A stretch of DNA of 64,000 bases. It comes from Flaccisagitta enflata. Taxonomy: Eukaryota > Chaetognatha > Sagittoidea > Aphragmophora. A program made the translations under genes and the position numbers. Positions 11,858 through 22,364 of this stretch are shown here, piece after piece. Where the stretch lies: positions 95,418,001 to 95,482,000 of the forward strand of contig OZ231126.1 in assembly GCA_965153355.1 (NCBI GenBank). Direction: 5' to 3'. Positions within the stretch are counted from its first letter, which is position 1; every line of letters begins with the position of its first letter. Under the pieces are notes generated by a model. It did not search any database. It was not told the DNA's origin and saw nothing but the letters and a program-made list of their open reading frames with translations.

Positions 11858-12080
11858 CCGGTTTTCAGTGCCCGGTTTCCAGTGCCCAGTTACCATTGCC
11901 CGGTTTCTAGTGCCCAGTTACCATTGCCCGGTTTCCAGTGCTTGTTTTCAAGTGCCTGGTTTCCAGTGCCCGGTTTCCAATGCTTGGTTCCCAGTGCCCG
12001 GTTTCCAGTGCCCGGTTTACAATTCCAGTGCCTGGTTTCGATCCAGTGCCCGGTTTCCAGTGAGCGGTTTCCAGTGCCAG
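11858..12080. repeat. 14-bp minisatellite CCAGTGCCCGGTTT
   Basis: About 15 variable units of CCAGTGCCCGGTTT, some as CCATTGCCCGGTTT or with TT/A changes. Two open frames across it are translations of the repeat. Confidence 0.93.
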
Positions 12081-13198
12081 TGTACTTTCACAGTTGAGCC
12101 GCTCTAGAGCGCATGCAAAGGTAGACTTAGACTCGAAAGTTTTACTAGGTCAGTCAGTAGTTCAATCTTTTGCATGGACCTGCTCAGCGCTTTCAATAAT
12201 GCACGTTTCAAATTTCAAGGTTCTGGCTCAAATACTTTAGAAGTTACGAGCATTTGTTTGAACCATATCAAACTGAAAAAGTTCCAGGAGAATTTTTAAA
12301 CTTTCTTTGAAAATATGGCCGGCAGTGAATTTCAACAGAGTCCAAGTTTCTTGAAAAAAAAAGTAAAGTTACAGGATTTCGGATCTAGGCAAATCAAACA
12401 ATTTCCTATTGATTGCACCCTACTTTTAAAAACTATTTTTCAAAAAAATATTTTGTGATTTTTTTTTTTAAGTCCCCAACGTGCGGAACAAAAATTTTCT
12501 AAGTTTTTTTAAAAAAAGTGAAAAAACAAGATTTTGGATCTAGGCGAATCAAACAATTTCCTATCGATTGCACCCCACTTTTTTTTCAGAAAAAAATCCT
12601 CATTAAGGGTTTTTTTGGGGGCCCTTAGGGGCCCCTAAGACGTTCAAAATTTTGGTTAATGAGATCAACAGAGTTATGTGCATACACCAAGGTATCTTTC
12701 AGGACCAAATTAAGACTGATTAATTAGACCTCAAGCTCATGCCGTTAATCCCTCTGGCCCGGCCGCATTTAAAAGAGAAATCGGAAAATTCACCAGGACT
12801 CAGATTCCGGATGTAAGGTCAATCTCTAGCAAAGGGACTGGGCAAAATTGTGCTTTATACTAAACTTATAGTGAAGCTGCCTTATTGCCAAACAAGAAGT
12901 TACTATCAAATTTCTCATGGGACTGCATGTTGAATGAACTTCTGTATTTGCGCGGAGCCCTAAGCCTCAGCTTGTCAAGCCTACTTGTTATTCCGGCATA
13001 GAATTTTTTGCATTTCATTTATTTCATGACATAGATTTTCCATTCATGTTCCTTTTATACTCAATTTTTCATTTGTTCATCAGATGAACAAAGACAAAAT
13101 CCTTTTCAAACTTCCCACCAGCACGCTGCTTGCGTCAGTTGACGTTAGTTTTTAGTCGCGTTGGGAAGTGTGAAAACGCTCATCATGAATGCAGTGTA
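12081..13198. repeat. Mostly unassigned; contains a 157-bp-period direct repeat
   Basis: GATCTAGGCAAATCAAACAA and the following CCTATTGATTGCACC at about 12382 recur at about 12539 with one or two changes. The rest shows no gene. Confidence 0.6.

Positions 13199-13287
<89 letters not shown>
13199..13287. repeat. (GT)n microsatellite
   Basis: About 88 bp of GT. Confidence 0.98.
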
Positions 13288-13289
<2 letters not shown>

Positions 13290-13559
13290 TGGAAAGGGAG
13301 GGGTGCGTACGCCCGTGCGCACCCGTCCCCGACGATAATGTAACCGCGCGTTCCTTGTTTCCTGGCAATTGAGGCAAGCACATGCTCGGGCTTTTCCGTT
13401 TCGCGACTTTGGCGTTTTGCAAATCCCCAACTCGGCATCGAGCTTTGTGACCTTTCGATGGTCTTAACCCCCACAACCTTTGACCTTTCGATATGGCTGA
13501 CCTTTGATCTAAATCCTATTGTCCACCAATCTTGGTTACATCCCCCCCCTCGTTCGTCT

Positions 13560-13600
<41 letters not shown>

Positions 13601-14138
13601 TGATCCGGGGTCTGATTAGCTGTTGCTTGACCTTTTTTTTTCTCGCGCACGCAGGCGTTCGTCCCTCTAATTCGAGGGCGCGTTGACGCTGACGCTTTGC
13701 GAAGATCATCATGATGCGCAAGCCTTTTGAACGTGAGCATCGTTAGTCAGCGTGAACATAGAAACAGGCATCTTACAATCAGTACATGCTCACGGGCAGC
13801 ATATCCACAATTAGGATGTACATTGTCCAATTGTTTTTGGGAGAGGGAAAAGGCATCTGACAGTCAGTATGCTCATGGCCAGCATGTTCACAGCTAGAAT
13901 GTCCAATTGTTTTTGTAATGGGGAAACAGATTCCGCAGTTTCCACTCATGATCGCACTGCTCCCACTGTTGATTCTAATATCGATCACACTGTTTATGCT
14001 GTTGATCTCACTGTTTTTGCTGTCAGTTACACTACGTCATACAGCGAGGTCGAGAAAAAAAATTTCATCAGTCACTGTGATCAATTTTTTTCATCGATAA
14101 GTCCACTATGAACCAAAAAAATATTTGTATATGCTTCT
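13288..14138. other. CpG-bearing unassigned stretch with (CT)n
   Basis: 13290-13480 is CpG-richer than its surroundings. (CT)n lies at 13560-13596. 13940-14040 holds CCCACTGTTGAT-type units related to the 27-28 kb minisatellite in opposite orientation. No gene was recognised. Confidence 0.5.
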
Positions 14139-14188
14139 TGGAGTCTCACACCATCCCCAAAATAAGAAATGGTCCGCAGGCAGACATT
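14139..14188 (+). repeat. Dispersed repeat, copy 1
   Basis: GGAGTCTCACACCATCCCCA and the following AATAAGAAATGGTCCGCAGG recur almost unchanged at 19966-20014. The family is unknown. Confidence 0.75.
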
Positions 14189-14783
14189 TTATTGTATGGA
14201 AAACAGTCTATACAACAAGGAAAGCGGGTGAACCAATAAAATGTGCATGAGAATAATCATGCGATCACTTTTTTATTTCTGTCTACGGTACAGTTACAGA
14301 ACTTTGATCAATTGTTTCTTCCAAATGTCGTTATAATGATGATAACCGACTGTGAAAATTTTTTCCACCAAGATTTATACTGTTTTGTCACCCTAAGCCT
14401 TTATCACCTGAAAGTGGTCGGGTGACAAAAAAAAATACTAAAAAATGCAGAAGGAAGTTTGCTATTTTTTTTAAAGATACTTTCCGTCGGAAATAAGCAA
14501 TGAAATTTTTACTGTAGTTGTTGAACATGTTCAACTACATGCATGTTTTTGTGGTTCCAGGCCAATTTTAAGTATCAATTTCTCTCCCTTGATTCCAAAA
14601 AACGTTGCAAAAATGCATTTTTGAGAAAAATCATTTTTTGGCTTGTACATAACAAATCTGTAAAATGGACAAATATTTTGCATTTTTAAAAACATACAAC
14701 GCGCGCTTTAGTATTTTGCAAGCGTCGCATGTTTTTGGTTTCTTCATGTTTTCATTTTATTTGCAAAATTGTTATTTACAGGT

Positions 14784-14893
14784 AGCATGGGTCATGTGGA
14801 TTTTTCACTCTGCCCCAAAAAGACGACAAAATGAAAACAACATTTGGCATCAGCAACATTACAGAACAGATGCGGAACCTTGCATTTGATTAC
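14784..14893 (+). CDS. Possible terminal exon (weak)
   Basis: A TTGTTATTTACAG acceptor precedes an open stretch. In the frame starting two bases later (ending TAA at 14901) it reads TFGISNITEQMRNLAFDYWA, and in frame 0 it reads through to TGA at 14887-14889. Only one could be real. Two open frames in AT-rich DNA and no donor make this weak. No family is recognised. Confidence 0.18.
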
Positions 14894-15450
14894 TGGGCTT
14901 AATATTATCAAAATTAGATACAAAGCTATCTATCTGAATGCTTGGCATCCCAAAAAACTGGATCCAGAATTCAACGCGAGCTTAAATTGAGCCGTTAGGC
15001 GTTTTACATCGATAGAGTGAACTTCATCGCCATTTTCAGAGAGAAATGCAGAAGAAAAAATAAAAATAAAATTCGCGCGAAGCAACCGCGGGGCACTCGC
15101 GGATGAGACATAGTGGCCTGTAAAGTACGTATTAAGAGGAATTTACACAATGATCATGTCGTCGGTGGGCAGCGCGGACGGCCGTCAAATACCGTAATCA
15201 GGGGAAACGAAGAAGGAAGAAATGCGGAAACTGACAGGTAGATAAGGAAACACAAGTACCGGATGCTTGAAACGATCGGAATTATAAGGCTGGAAACATG
15301 AAAAATGAACATCTGAAATAATGAACCTCACTCTTTTTATTGTTTTATTTACCTTTGATTAATTTCTTTTCCTGCTTTGGCTGGTCAAAATACTTATCTG
15401 AATGCGTTATCCAATAAGGATTCCAGTAGAGTATTTTTTTCTCTTTTCAG
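14894..15450. other. Unassigned, with a small CpG-rich patch
   Basis: 15060-15200 is CpG-rich compared with its neighbours (GGGCAGCGCGGACGGCCG). It contains ATG at 15156 starting MSSVGSADG. It could be a first exon or a promoter-proximal region, but no donor with good consensus follows. Confidence 0.3.
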
Positions 15451-15516
15451 CCTAAGGAGTGGCAGACTTTTCTAGTTTGCAATCAAGAAAAAAATGATCT
15501 TCATAAAAAAAACTGA
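15451..15516 (+). CDS. Possible short terminal exon (weak)
   Basis: A strong acceptor (ATTTTTTTCTCTTTTCAG, ending at 15450) is followed by 21 codons, PKEWQTFLVCNQEKNDLHKK then N, and TGA. A run this short can occur by chance. It lies 1.4 kb upstream of the better two-exon gene on the same strand, but cannot be spliced to it in this frame because it ends in a stop. Confidence 0.18.
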   Translation, partial: PKEWQTFLVCNQEKNDLHKKN

Positions 15517-15679
15517 ATCTTGCTAAGACTAAGACAATATAAGCTTCACCTAAGCAACGAGTGTTCTGAGAATTCTCCTATGTAATTGTTGTGGTTTGGC
15601 CATGGGCAGGGCAGGGGAGCTTAGCGCGTAAAAGGGTGTTCTCGCTTAAAGCTAATTATTTTTTTCTGTACGAGACCTT

Positions 15680-15790
15680 TTTAGCTGCGGACACGCAACT
15701 CTTTAGGAGGCTTTGTCCGTCCGTTGGTCCGCGTCCGTTGGTCCGTCTGTCACACTCGAGTTGAAAACGCGAAAAACCCAAAAAACGCGT
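15680..15790 (-). mobile_element. Family A element, 3' half
   Basis: TTTAGCTGCGGACACGCAAC is followed by GGCTTTGTCCGTCCGTTGG, then GTTGAAAACGCGAAAAAC. The hairpin arms are slightly mismatched. Confidence 0.6.
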
Positions 15791-15899
15791 ATTTATGACG
15801 CTGCAGTTGGTACCGTTTGTGTGTGAGTGTGTTGGAGGGGGGTTGGAAGTGTGCACACGTGTGGTCGGAATGACGCAACCATATTGTGACCTCGCGTCA

Positions 15900-16000
15900 C
15901 TTGTTACAAGAGACATGAGCCTGAGATTTGCCAAAATTTTAAGAACAAAAGAAGAGAATGCCCAGGCTGAGATTCACTTTTGGAAATTTTTGAGGCAATC
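15900..16000 (+). repeat. Dispersed TAAGAAC/GCCTGAG repeat fragment
   Basis: AGCCTGAGATTTGCCAAAA, then TTTTAAGAAC, then CCCAGGCTGAGATT. It is related to the inverted flanks of the large satellite at 42371-42520 and 51560-51697. Confidence 0.5.
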
Positions 16001-16232
16001 ATTTTAAGAGTTGTATTTAAATAAATGATAGTTCTTTTTACTGGAGATACAAAGAATATCACTAAATAATGAATTTAAAACCGTTTTTACTTTTTTAACG
16101 TGTCAAAAAAATCAAAAAAATTTATTAGAGATATCGAGCCTCAAAACAACAAAAATTTAAAGAGCCCAGGTTGAGTTCAAGATATGATGTCTCATATAAA
16201 AAAAAGTTTCCTCTTTTTAGATGTGACCAAGT

Positions 16233-16300
16233 GGGTGATTAACAAGGCCCGATACATGTAATCTTAGTCGCGGACGGGTAGGCAGGGGCAGTGATGAAAG
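16233..16300 (+). mobile_element. Family A element, 5' end only
   Basis: AACAAGGCCCGATACATGTA, then AGTCGCGGACGGGTAGGCAG and GGGCAGTGATG. The 3' part is lost or replaced by the next element at 16367. Confidence 0.6.
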
Positions 16301-16366
16301 GGGCCTGTCAGAGTTTTTGTTCGTGTTTGTGGTATTGAAAATCATTCTTAGGTGTGCATGTGTCAA

Positions 16367-16809
16367 AACAAGGCCGGATACACGGGCCAAGACGTTGCGC
16401 CGGGCGTTATTAATTCTTACGACCTATCCCTAACTCCATCAGACCTATCCCTAAATTTATCAGACCTATCCCGAGCTCTATCAGGCCTATCCCGAGCTCT
16501 ATCAGGCCTATCCCGAGCTCTATCAGACCTATCACGAGCTCTATCAGACCTATCATGTGCTCTATCAGTATCATCGATGATGAACAAAACGAGTTTTCAA
16601 TTGATATCAGACATTTTCAGCGATTTTTCATTCGAGCGTGACCGACGGATGAACGGACAGAATCATCCTAGCATATTTCTGAGTCATTTTCAGTGATTTT
16701 TGCTTCTTTTCGAGATTTTCAACTCGAGCTTGACGACCGCCTGACCAACCAACCAACCAACCAACCAACAGACAGAGCTTGTTATAGAGGTGCTATGCGC
16801 ACCTAAAAA
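16367..16809 (+). mobile_element. Family E hairpin element with internal minisatellite
   Basis: It starts AACAAGGCCGGATACACGGG, as in family A. It has a 21-bp minisatellite (TATCAGACCTATCCCGAGCTC, about seven units, 16421-16575) and a (CCAA)n run. It ends TTATAGAGGTGCTATGCGCACCTAAAAA when read from 16782; the hairpin is GGTGC...GCACC and the tail is TAAAAA. So it shares a 5' end with family A and has a different 3' hairpin. Confidence 0.65.
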
Positions 16810-16924
16810 CGAGAAGCCTGAGAAACAGTCTCATTGGATGACAAGGATGGAAACTTTTTCAGGCAAATTTGAGAATTCACAAACTTACAAAGAAATCATG
16901 ATAACCTTATTTCCCTCCTATTAG

Positions 16925-17115
16925 TGGGAGCCAATGATGAATTTCCTCTTTCCTCCGAAGATGAGACGACATTGACATCTGCACACGTTGCCGACTTTTT
17001 CCACAAAAAGGGCTTCGATTCGGACAGGAATGGCCTTACGGCCACCACGCTGACCAGGTTCATCGATCAAAATTTTGTATATTCAATTACTAGGTCTATC
17101 AACAATGCAAGTGAT
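16925..17115 (+). CDS. Internal exon of an unidentified gene, EF-hand-like segment
   Basis: A polypyrimidine acceptor (CTTATTTCCCTCCTATTAG, ending at 16924) opens a 63-codon frame that reaches GAT|GTGAGC at 17116, a good donor. The protein is hydrophilic then helical: SSEDETTLTSAHVADFFHKK, then GFDSDRNGLTATTLTRFID. DSDRNG fits the first six positions of an EF-hand loop (D-x-D-x-N-G), but the twelfth position is Leu where Glu is usual, so calcium binding is doubtful. The exon begins two bases into a codon, so an upstream exon must supply one base. It ends in phase 0, which matches the start of the terminal exon at 17813. A pogo-like MITE and microsatellites fill the 697-bp intron. I do not recognise the family. 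Confidence 0.5.
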
Positions 17116-17300
17116 GTGAGCTCAAAAGGGCTATGTCGGTTCATATTTCTGCTCGCTCTCGCTCTGGCTCTCGCTCTCTCTTCTTAGAAAAATGTTGGAA
17201 GCGTTTGTCGGAATCTTTAAAAGAACAGTTTTGGTAGAAGATGAGCAGACAAAGGAAAGACGTGTCAGCTTGGTTGTGAATCTGTCCAGTTACACGGCAT

Positions 17301-17478
17301 ACAGTTGAACCCCGCTCTAACGGACCCGCCACCAACGGAATTCCGCCTACAACAGACACAAATTCATAGTCCCTTCAAGGTAATTTTTTTTATTTCCTTT
17401 GTTTGCAATAACAGAAGTCCGCCTATAACAGAAGAAAACTGTTGGTCCCCTGAAATCCGTTAGAGCGGGGTTCAACTG
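17301..17478. mobile_element. pogo/Tigger-like MITE in the intron
   Basis: Perfect 23-bp inverted ends CAGTTGAACCCCGCTCTAAC(GGA) sit 178 bp apart, flanked by TA on both sides. This is the TIR style of pogo-type Tc1/mariner elements. Related single ends occur at about 38901 (CAGTGGAGCCCCGCC) and 63678 (CAGTTGGATCCCGCT). Confidence 0.88.
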
Positions 17479-17552
17479 TATCTCATCAGGTGAATTAGTA
17501 ACAATAAATGTTACCCACATTCATTTTTAGATACAATCGCAACAAATCTTTA

Positions 17553-17669
17553 TCTTCGCTTTTGCGACTCTACATCACGCATTGACAGCCCGTCGGTCGG
17601 TCTTGGTCTTTCTCTGGTCTCTCGCTCTCCCTCTATGTCTGTCTGTCTGTCTGTCTCTCTGTCTCTGTT

Positions 17670-17722
<53 letters not shown>
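17553..17722 (-). repeat. Family A-like 3' fragment and (CT)n
   Basis: CTTCGCTTTTGCGACTCTAC followed by CCCGTCGGTCGGTC resembles a decayed family A 3' end. (CTGT)n and (CT)n follow to 17722. Confidence 0.6.
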
Positions 17723-17726
<4 letters not shown>

Positions 17727-17812
17727 CGCGCTGCTATTTATTTTATTACCGCCCCTGTGATTAGGGTCTGTCATAAATCGTAAAATAGTTAGTTTCTTTG
17801 TTTTCTCTACAG

Positions 17813-17911
17813 GAACCCACTCGAGAAATTGTCTTCAAAATGAGAATGGATGATGAAGATAGTAATCATTATGAACAATCTCATCTGCATTTGCTTTTCC
17901 TTCCAATGTAG
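17813..17911 (+). CDS. Terminal exon of the same unidentified gene
   Basis: An excellent acceptor (TTTCTTTGTTTTCTCTACAG) precedes 32 codons and TAG at 17909. The product reads EPTREIVFKMRMDDEDSNHY and then EQSHLHLLFLPM. Of the three frames only this one stays open beyond the first ten codons or so, and it joins the 16925-17115 exon in phase 0. AATAAA at 18109-18114 could serve as the polyadenylation signal about 200 bp downstream. The tail is basic then acidic (KMRMDDED) with a hydrophobic end. Function unknown. Confidence 0.45.
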   Translation, partial: EPTREIVFKMRMDDEDSNHYEQSHLHLLFLPM

Positions 17912-18108
17912 TTCATTTCGATTGTAAAGTTACGATTAAAAAACGTGGACGAAGAAAAAAGATTATACTAATTTGCATAAAGTTGTACATGTTATTATGT
18001 TAACTCAAGAGAAACCTCCATCCATTTATGAACTAGAGAACACATTAATGGAAATGTCACTCTTACGTTCAAGAGTGTAGGAGTGTCAGTATGTGTCGAG
18101 TTGCGCAA

Positions 18109-18114
18109 AAAATA
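18109..18114 (+). terminator. Possible polyadenylation signal AATAAA
   Basis: AATAAA lies in GCGCAAAAAATAAAAGAATAG, about 200 bp after the stop at 17911 on the same strand. It is the obvious candidate but has no other support. Confidence 0.3.
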
Positions 18115-18419
18115 AAAGAATAGATATTTAGACTAGTCACGGTTATTGATCTTCGAGTTCGAAAGAAAAAGTAACATGGATACGGTATGCGTTAGATTGA
18201 GTATGATCTGAACACGGTAGAAGTGAAAACGAGCCTAAGTGGAATAAGTTTATTTTCCTAATGGCAACCGGAACGGGAGACCCGAAACGGAAGCCGATAT
18301 CCCCCTTGCTATGCGTGCTTGCTTTCATTTTGCTTGTGGAACTCAAAAAGAAATCAACAATGAATGAAAACAAAAAGCAAAAGATAAAAGAGAAACAGAA
18401 TGAAAGCGAAAAAGGAAGA

Positions 18420-18420
18420 T

Positions 18421-18499
<79 letters not shown>

Positions 18500-18510
18500 A
18501 AGAAAGAAAA
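18420..18510. repeat. (GAAA)n-(GACA)n tract
   Basis: GAAA repeats pass directly into GACA repeats (18450-18498), then back to GAAA. Confidence 0.97.
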
Positions 18511-18553
18511 AAGAAAAGGGAAAAACAGGGAAAAAAATCAATGGAACCCATAA

Positions 18554-18847
18554 AACAAGCCCAACCGGGCAACGATGCGTCCGGGCTGTGTCTCAGTGTA
18601 TATTGATCATGTGACATATGTATGGAGATACGGACGAACCGACGGATGAAAAGACTCTCAAAATATGTTGGTTGATTATTTGTTTCAGTGTAGGATCTCA
18701 CCGTGGCCAAAAACAGCCGAGAAACGCGTTTTTTGCACAGGGGTGACGGACGGACGGACCGACCGACGCACGGACGGACGGACGGACCGACCAATGGACG
18801 GACAGACCCTCTTATAGAGATGCGTTCCTGACGGACGCATCTAAAAA
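18554..18847 (+). mobile_element. Family B hairpin element, complete (294 bp)
   Basis: It starts AACAAGCCCAACCGGGCAAC, then GATGCGTCC. It has a (GGAC/GACC)n run at 18745-18805, then CTTATAGA, then the hairpin GATGCGTTCC-TGAC-GGACGCATC and TAAAAA. The hairpin arm repeats the subterminal GATGCGTCC. Confidence 0.8.
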
Positions 18848-18861
18848 GGAACAGTGAGAAA

Positions 18862-19236
18862 TACGGAAAGAAAGAAAGAAATAAAGAAAGAAAGAAAGAA
18901 AGAAAGACAGAAAGAAAGAAAGCCATAATGAATAAAGAAAAGAAAAAAGGAAAATAGAAGAAAAGGAAAAAAAAAGTAGAAGAAAAGGGAATAGCGAAGA
19001 GGAAGAAAGAAAAAAAGAAAGAAAAAAAGAAAGAAAGAAAAACAGAAAGAAAGAAAGAAAGAAACAGAGAAAGAAAGAAAGAAAGAATGAAAGGAAGAAA
19101 GGAAGAAAGGAAGAAAGGAAGAAAGTAAGAAAGGAAGAAAGAAAAAAAGAAAAAGGAAAAACGAATAACCGAAAGAAGGAAAGAAACAAAGAAGCAAAGT
19201 GACGAAGAAATAAAAGAAAGAAAGAAAAAACAAAAA

Positions 19237-19316
<80 letters not shown>

Positions 19317-19325
19317 GGGAGCGAA
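18862..19325. repeat. (GAAA)n array, degenerate to pure
   Basis: About 460 bp of GAAA/GGAA/GAAAA units, purest at 19235-19312. Long Phe/Leu/Ser minus-strand frames result from it. Confidence 0.97.
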
Positions 19326-19342
19326 GGATAGAAGGATAGAAG

Positions 19343-19954
19343 TAACACATGTTCAACATTTAGGCGGAAAATGTATTACTAGGGTTTTCATAATAAATAT
19401 AGCTCCAGTAACATAGGATTTGTACTGAAGATGGCTATTTAGTAGTATTTTTGAGTGTTAGGAAGATTTCCTTTCGTTTCAATTCTCATGATGCCTAATT
19501 TAGCAACGATATCGGCACTGCAACATTAAAATGTTGCCGATTTTCCCCATGTTTCTGTTTGGAGGAATTATAAATCATTTTAACCTCCCCGAGAGGCTTA
19601 AAAATGACAAACCTGACAGATATTTTCATGGTAGAGTATCAAAAAGCAAATTGACTGGGGAAGTGCGCAGTTTTTGCCCCATACCATAGTATGTGTAAGC
19701 CTGGAGTAGATGAAGTTGAATGATACAAGGAAAAATTCAGCTCTGAAATTGCCGCCCTGGCGGATTTACTGGCAAATCATCAATATTCGACTTTCCCAGG
19801 ACAGTAAAAGCCAGGACCACGGCACTTGATCTTTCAAATTCATGAAATAAAGCTTAATAGTTCATTTGGGAATGTTTTTGGAGTTATGGCAGCAAATGGT
19901 GCACTTTATCCTTACTCAATTGATCCATTCCGCCTAAATGTTGAACATGTGTTA
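19343..19954. mobile_element. 612-bp element with perfect 27-bp inverted ends
   Basis: TAACACATGTTCAACATTTA(GGCGGAA) at 19343-19369 is the exact inverse complement of 19928-19954. There is no transposase frame. The target duplication is unclear because one side is the (GAAA)n array. The superfamily is unknown. Confidence 0.7.
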
Positions 19955-19965
19955 AGGAAGGGAGG

Positions 19966-20014
19966 AGTCTCACACCATCCCCACAATAAGATATGGTCCG
20001 CAGGTAGACATTGC
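19966..20014 (+). repeat. Dispersed repeat, copy 2
   Basis: Near-identical to 14139-14188 (GGAGTCTCACACCATCCCCA, then AATAAGATATGGTCCGCAGG). It starts just outside the right end of the 19343-19954 element. Confidence 0.75.
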
Positions 20015-20133
20015 ATCGCATCGAAATTATACAGAGGGAACATCTAATGAATGAAGTTTTTATTGAATGAATGAAAGAATTGACAAATGAATGCACTTAA
20101 GAAAAGTTAAAAACATATTGCACTTACCGTATA

Positions 20134-20661
20134 CAGTCAGCGGACAAAACACAATAGATATATATATCACTTCGTTGGTTTTGATCCAACCCATTGATGT
20201 TGAACAGAATGCTGTAAACAGTAATTGGTTGTTGAAATAACAGCCGGCTGTTAAGTTACAAAGTTAGCAAAAATCCAATTTTCTCTAAGTAGAATGAGAC
20301 CTGCAGATTCATAATCCTGATGAAATTCTGAGAAGTTTGATATGTCACACTTAACATTTTTTGTAAAATTTTTTTTTTTTAACATTGCATTATAATTGAA
20401 TTAAATATTAATAAAAAAAATTTATTTTCATATAAAAGTGTATGTTATGAAATATCAAACATCTCAGAATTTCATCAGGATTATGAATCTGCAGGTCTCA
20501 TTTTATTTGGGGAAAGTTGGATTTTTGCCAACTTAGTAATTTTACAGCCAGCTGTAATTTCAACAGTCAGTTGTTATTTATAGCATTCTGTTTAACATCA
20601 GTTGGTTGGATCAGAACCAGCGGAGTGATATATATACTTATTGTGTTTTGTCCGCTGACTG
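20134..20661. mobile_element. 528-bp TA-flanked MITE with very long inverted arms
   Basis: The ends CAGTCAGCGGACAAAACACA and the complement at 20642-20661 are flanked by TA. The inverted similarity reaches almost to the centre: GAGACCTGCAGATTCATAAT at about 20298 against its complement at about 20480. It is related to 51771-52050. Confidence 0.85.
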
Positions 20662-20679
20662 TATAAGATGTGATTGAAT

Positions 20680-21115
20680 TTGAACAAATGATAGAAAGAA
20701 TGAAATGCTTACGAGCAATAGGTGATATAACAGGTAAGATGTTGTGACGGGATGGACGTGATGATCAAGAAATCAATGAAAGAATGATTCACTGAATGAT
20801 TGATTTATATGAGTGAATAAATAAATGAGAGATTAAAATGGTTATGAATGAATGTATAAATGAATCAACAGATTATTTAGCGAAAGAACAAATGAATATG
20901 AAGGTAAGAGAGTATGAATGAATCTATGAATGGATTAATAATGGGTTGAACAAATGAAATGAAAATATGCGAGGACCAAGCAAACTCATCTTTATGACCA
21001 AGGGACAGACAAAGGATTGAAATGAAAAGACAATACTTTGATAGAACAAACGAATGAATGAATGAATGAACGAATGAATGAGAACAAAAACTTACCAAAA
21101 ACATGAATCATTGAA
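20680..21115. repeat. Degenerate (GAAT)n region
   Basis: Scattered GAATGAAT/ATGAATGA units, clearest at 21050-21080. Confidence 0.7.
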
Positions 21116-21828
21116 TGTTCGCATATTACAGGGTGTCCCAAGTCAGTTGTAACATTAAGAATCGACATATCTCTGCTTCTAAGTCCTCTAATCAGTTTCT
21201 GAAAAAAGATCCATGAAGATCTAGGTCTGCACTTTTTTTCACACTAAACTTCAACTTTGAATATTGGATGGTTGCGAGTCAGAAAAATATCAAATGAGTG
21301 GTAACGTCAAGTGAAAAATTATCTTTTTCATAGCTGTGTTTAGAAGTAGCTGACTTTAACTGTTTCCCATTTTTTGAAAAATTGATCTAAAAACCTGGGA
21401 TTGGTCTCAAAGATGATTGTGCATATATCAAATATCTGCTTTGAAATCTTGGTAAATTTTGACAATCAATGGCTATATCGATAATTTTGGTCAAACATTG
21501 CCAAAATCAAAAGTGGAAATCTGGTAAAAATCATTGAAAATCTTACAAAATTTTAGAAAATTGTTAAATTTTTTTGGTGATCTTAAATCTATGACAAATC
21601 ATCTGCCATTTGAGACCAATCGCAGGGTTTTTGCTCAATTGGTTGAAAAATGCCAAGCAGTTAAAGACACCTACTTCCAAGCAGATATTGATATTCCTCC
21701 AAGCTTCCGGGAAGCAAAAATTTTTCCCGCAAGATTCCGACAAGCAGAATGCAGTCTAAAATGGTGGATTCATGGAAAAATCAAGTCAATTTTCATCAAA
21801 TGAATCTTAACTAGTCATCCAAGGATCG

Positions 21829-22364
21829 CACATGGTCAGCGGTACCCGATGCCCTGCTTGGAGTGATCAAGTGAAGTAGTGGAGAGAGAGCAGGGCAGCG
21901 GCCCCAAAGGGCCGATGTCCTGTAGGACACAGGGGGGAATTTCGAGACGTCCTGAGGTATATTAGGTTTGAGAAGATGGATAGAGGTCATTGAAGGCGGT
22001 TTTGAAGCCTGGAGGAAGAGTAGATTTGAGGTTTGAGGGGCAGGCTTGAGGCCTGAAGAGCTGATGTGAGGCCTGGAGGGTGGTATGGAGGGCTAATTTG
22101 AGGTCTGGAGGGCAGATATGAGGTCTGGAGAGCTGATTTAAGGTCTCAAGAGCTAAATTGAGGTCTGAAAGGGCTATTCAGCCTATTCTGATGGCTCAAA
22201 GGGTCAAAATCAGGCCTGAGAGAGCAAAATTTAGGCCCCCGATGGCCAAGGGGGGGGACGGACGGACGGAAGGACGGACGGACGGAAGGACGGAAGGACG
22301 GACGTCTCGAAATTCCCCCCTGTGTCCTACAGGACATCGGCCCTTTGGGGCCGCTGCCCAAAAA
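21829..22364 (+). mobile_element. Family C hairpin element with perfect 60-bp inverted ends
   Basis: A 5' stem block (GCCCTGCTT ... AGCAGGGC) is followed by GGGCAGCGGCCCCAAAGGGC. The 60-bp segment 21893-21952 is the exact inverse complement of 22300-22359. It contains the palindromes GGCCCCAAAGGGCC and GTCCTGTAGGAC. The body is a degenerate ~20-bp GAGGTCTGGAGGGCTGATTT repeat and ends in a (GGAC)n run. The 3' end is CCGCTGCCCAAAAA. Confidence 0.85.

Noticed and set aside
18812-19359. 172-190-codon Phe/Leu/Ser frames
   Set aside because: Translation of (GAAA)n on the minus strand; the same applies at 52894-53739.
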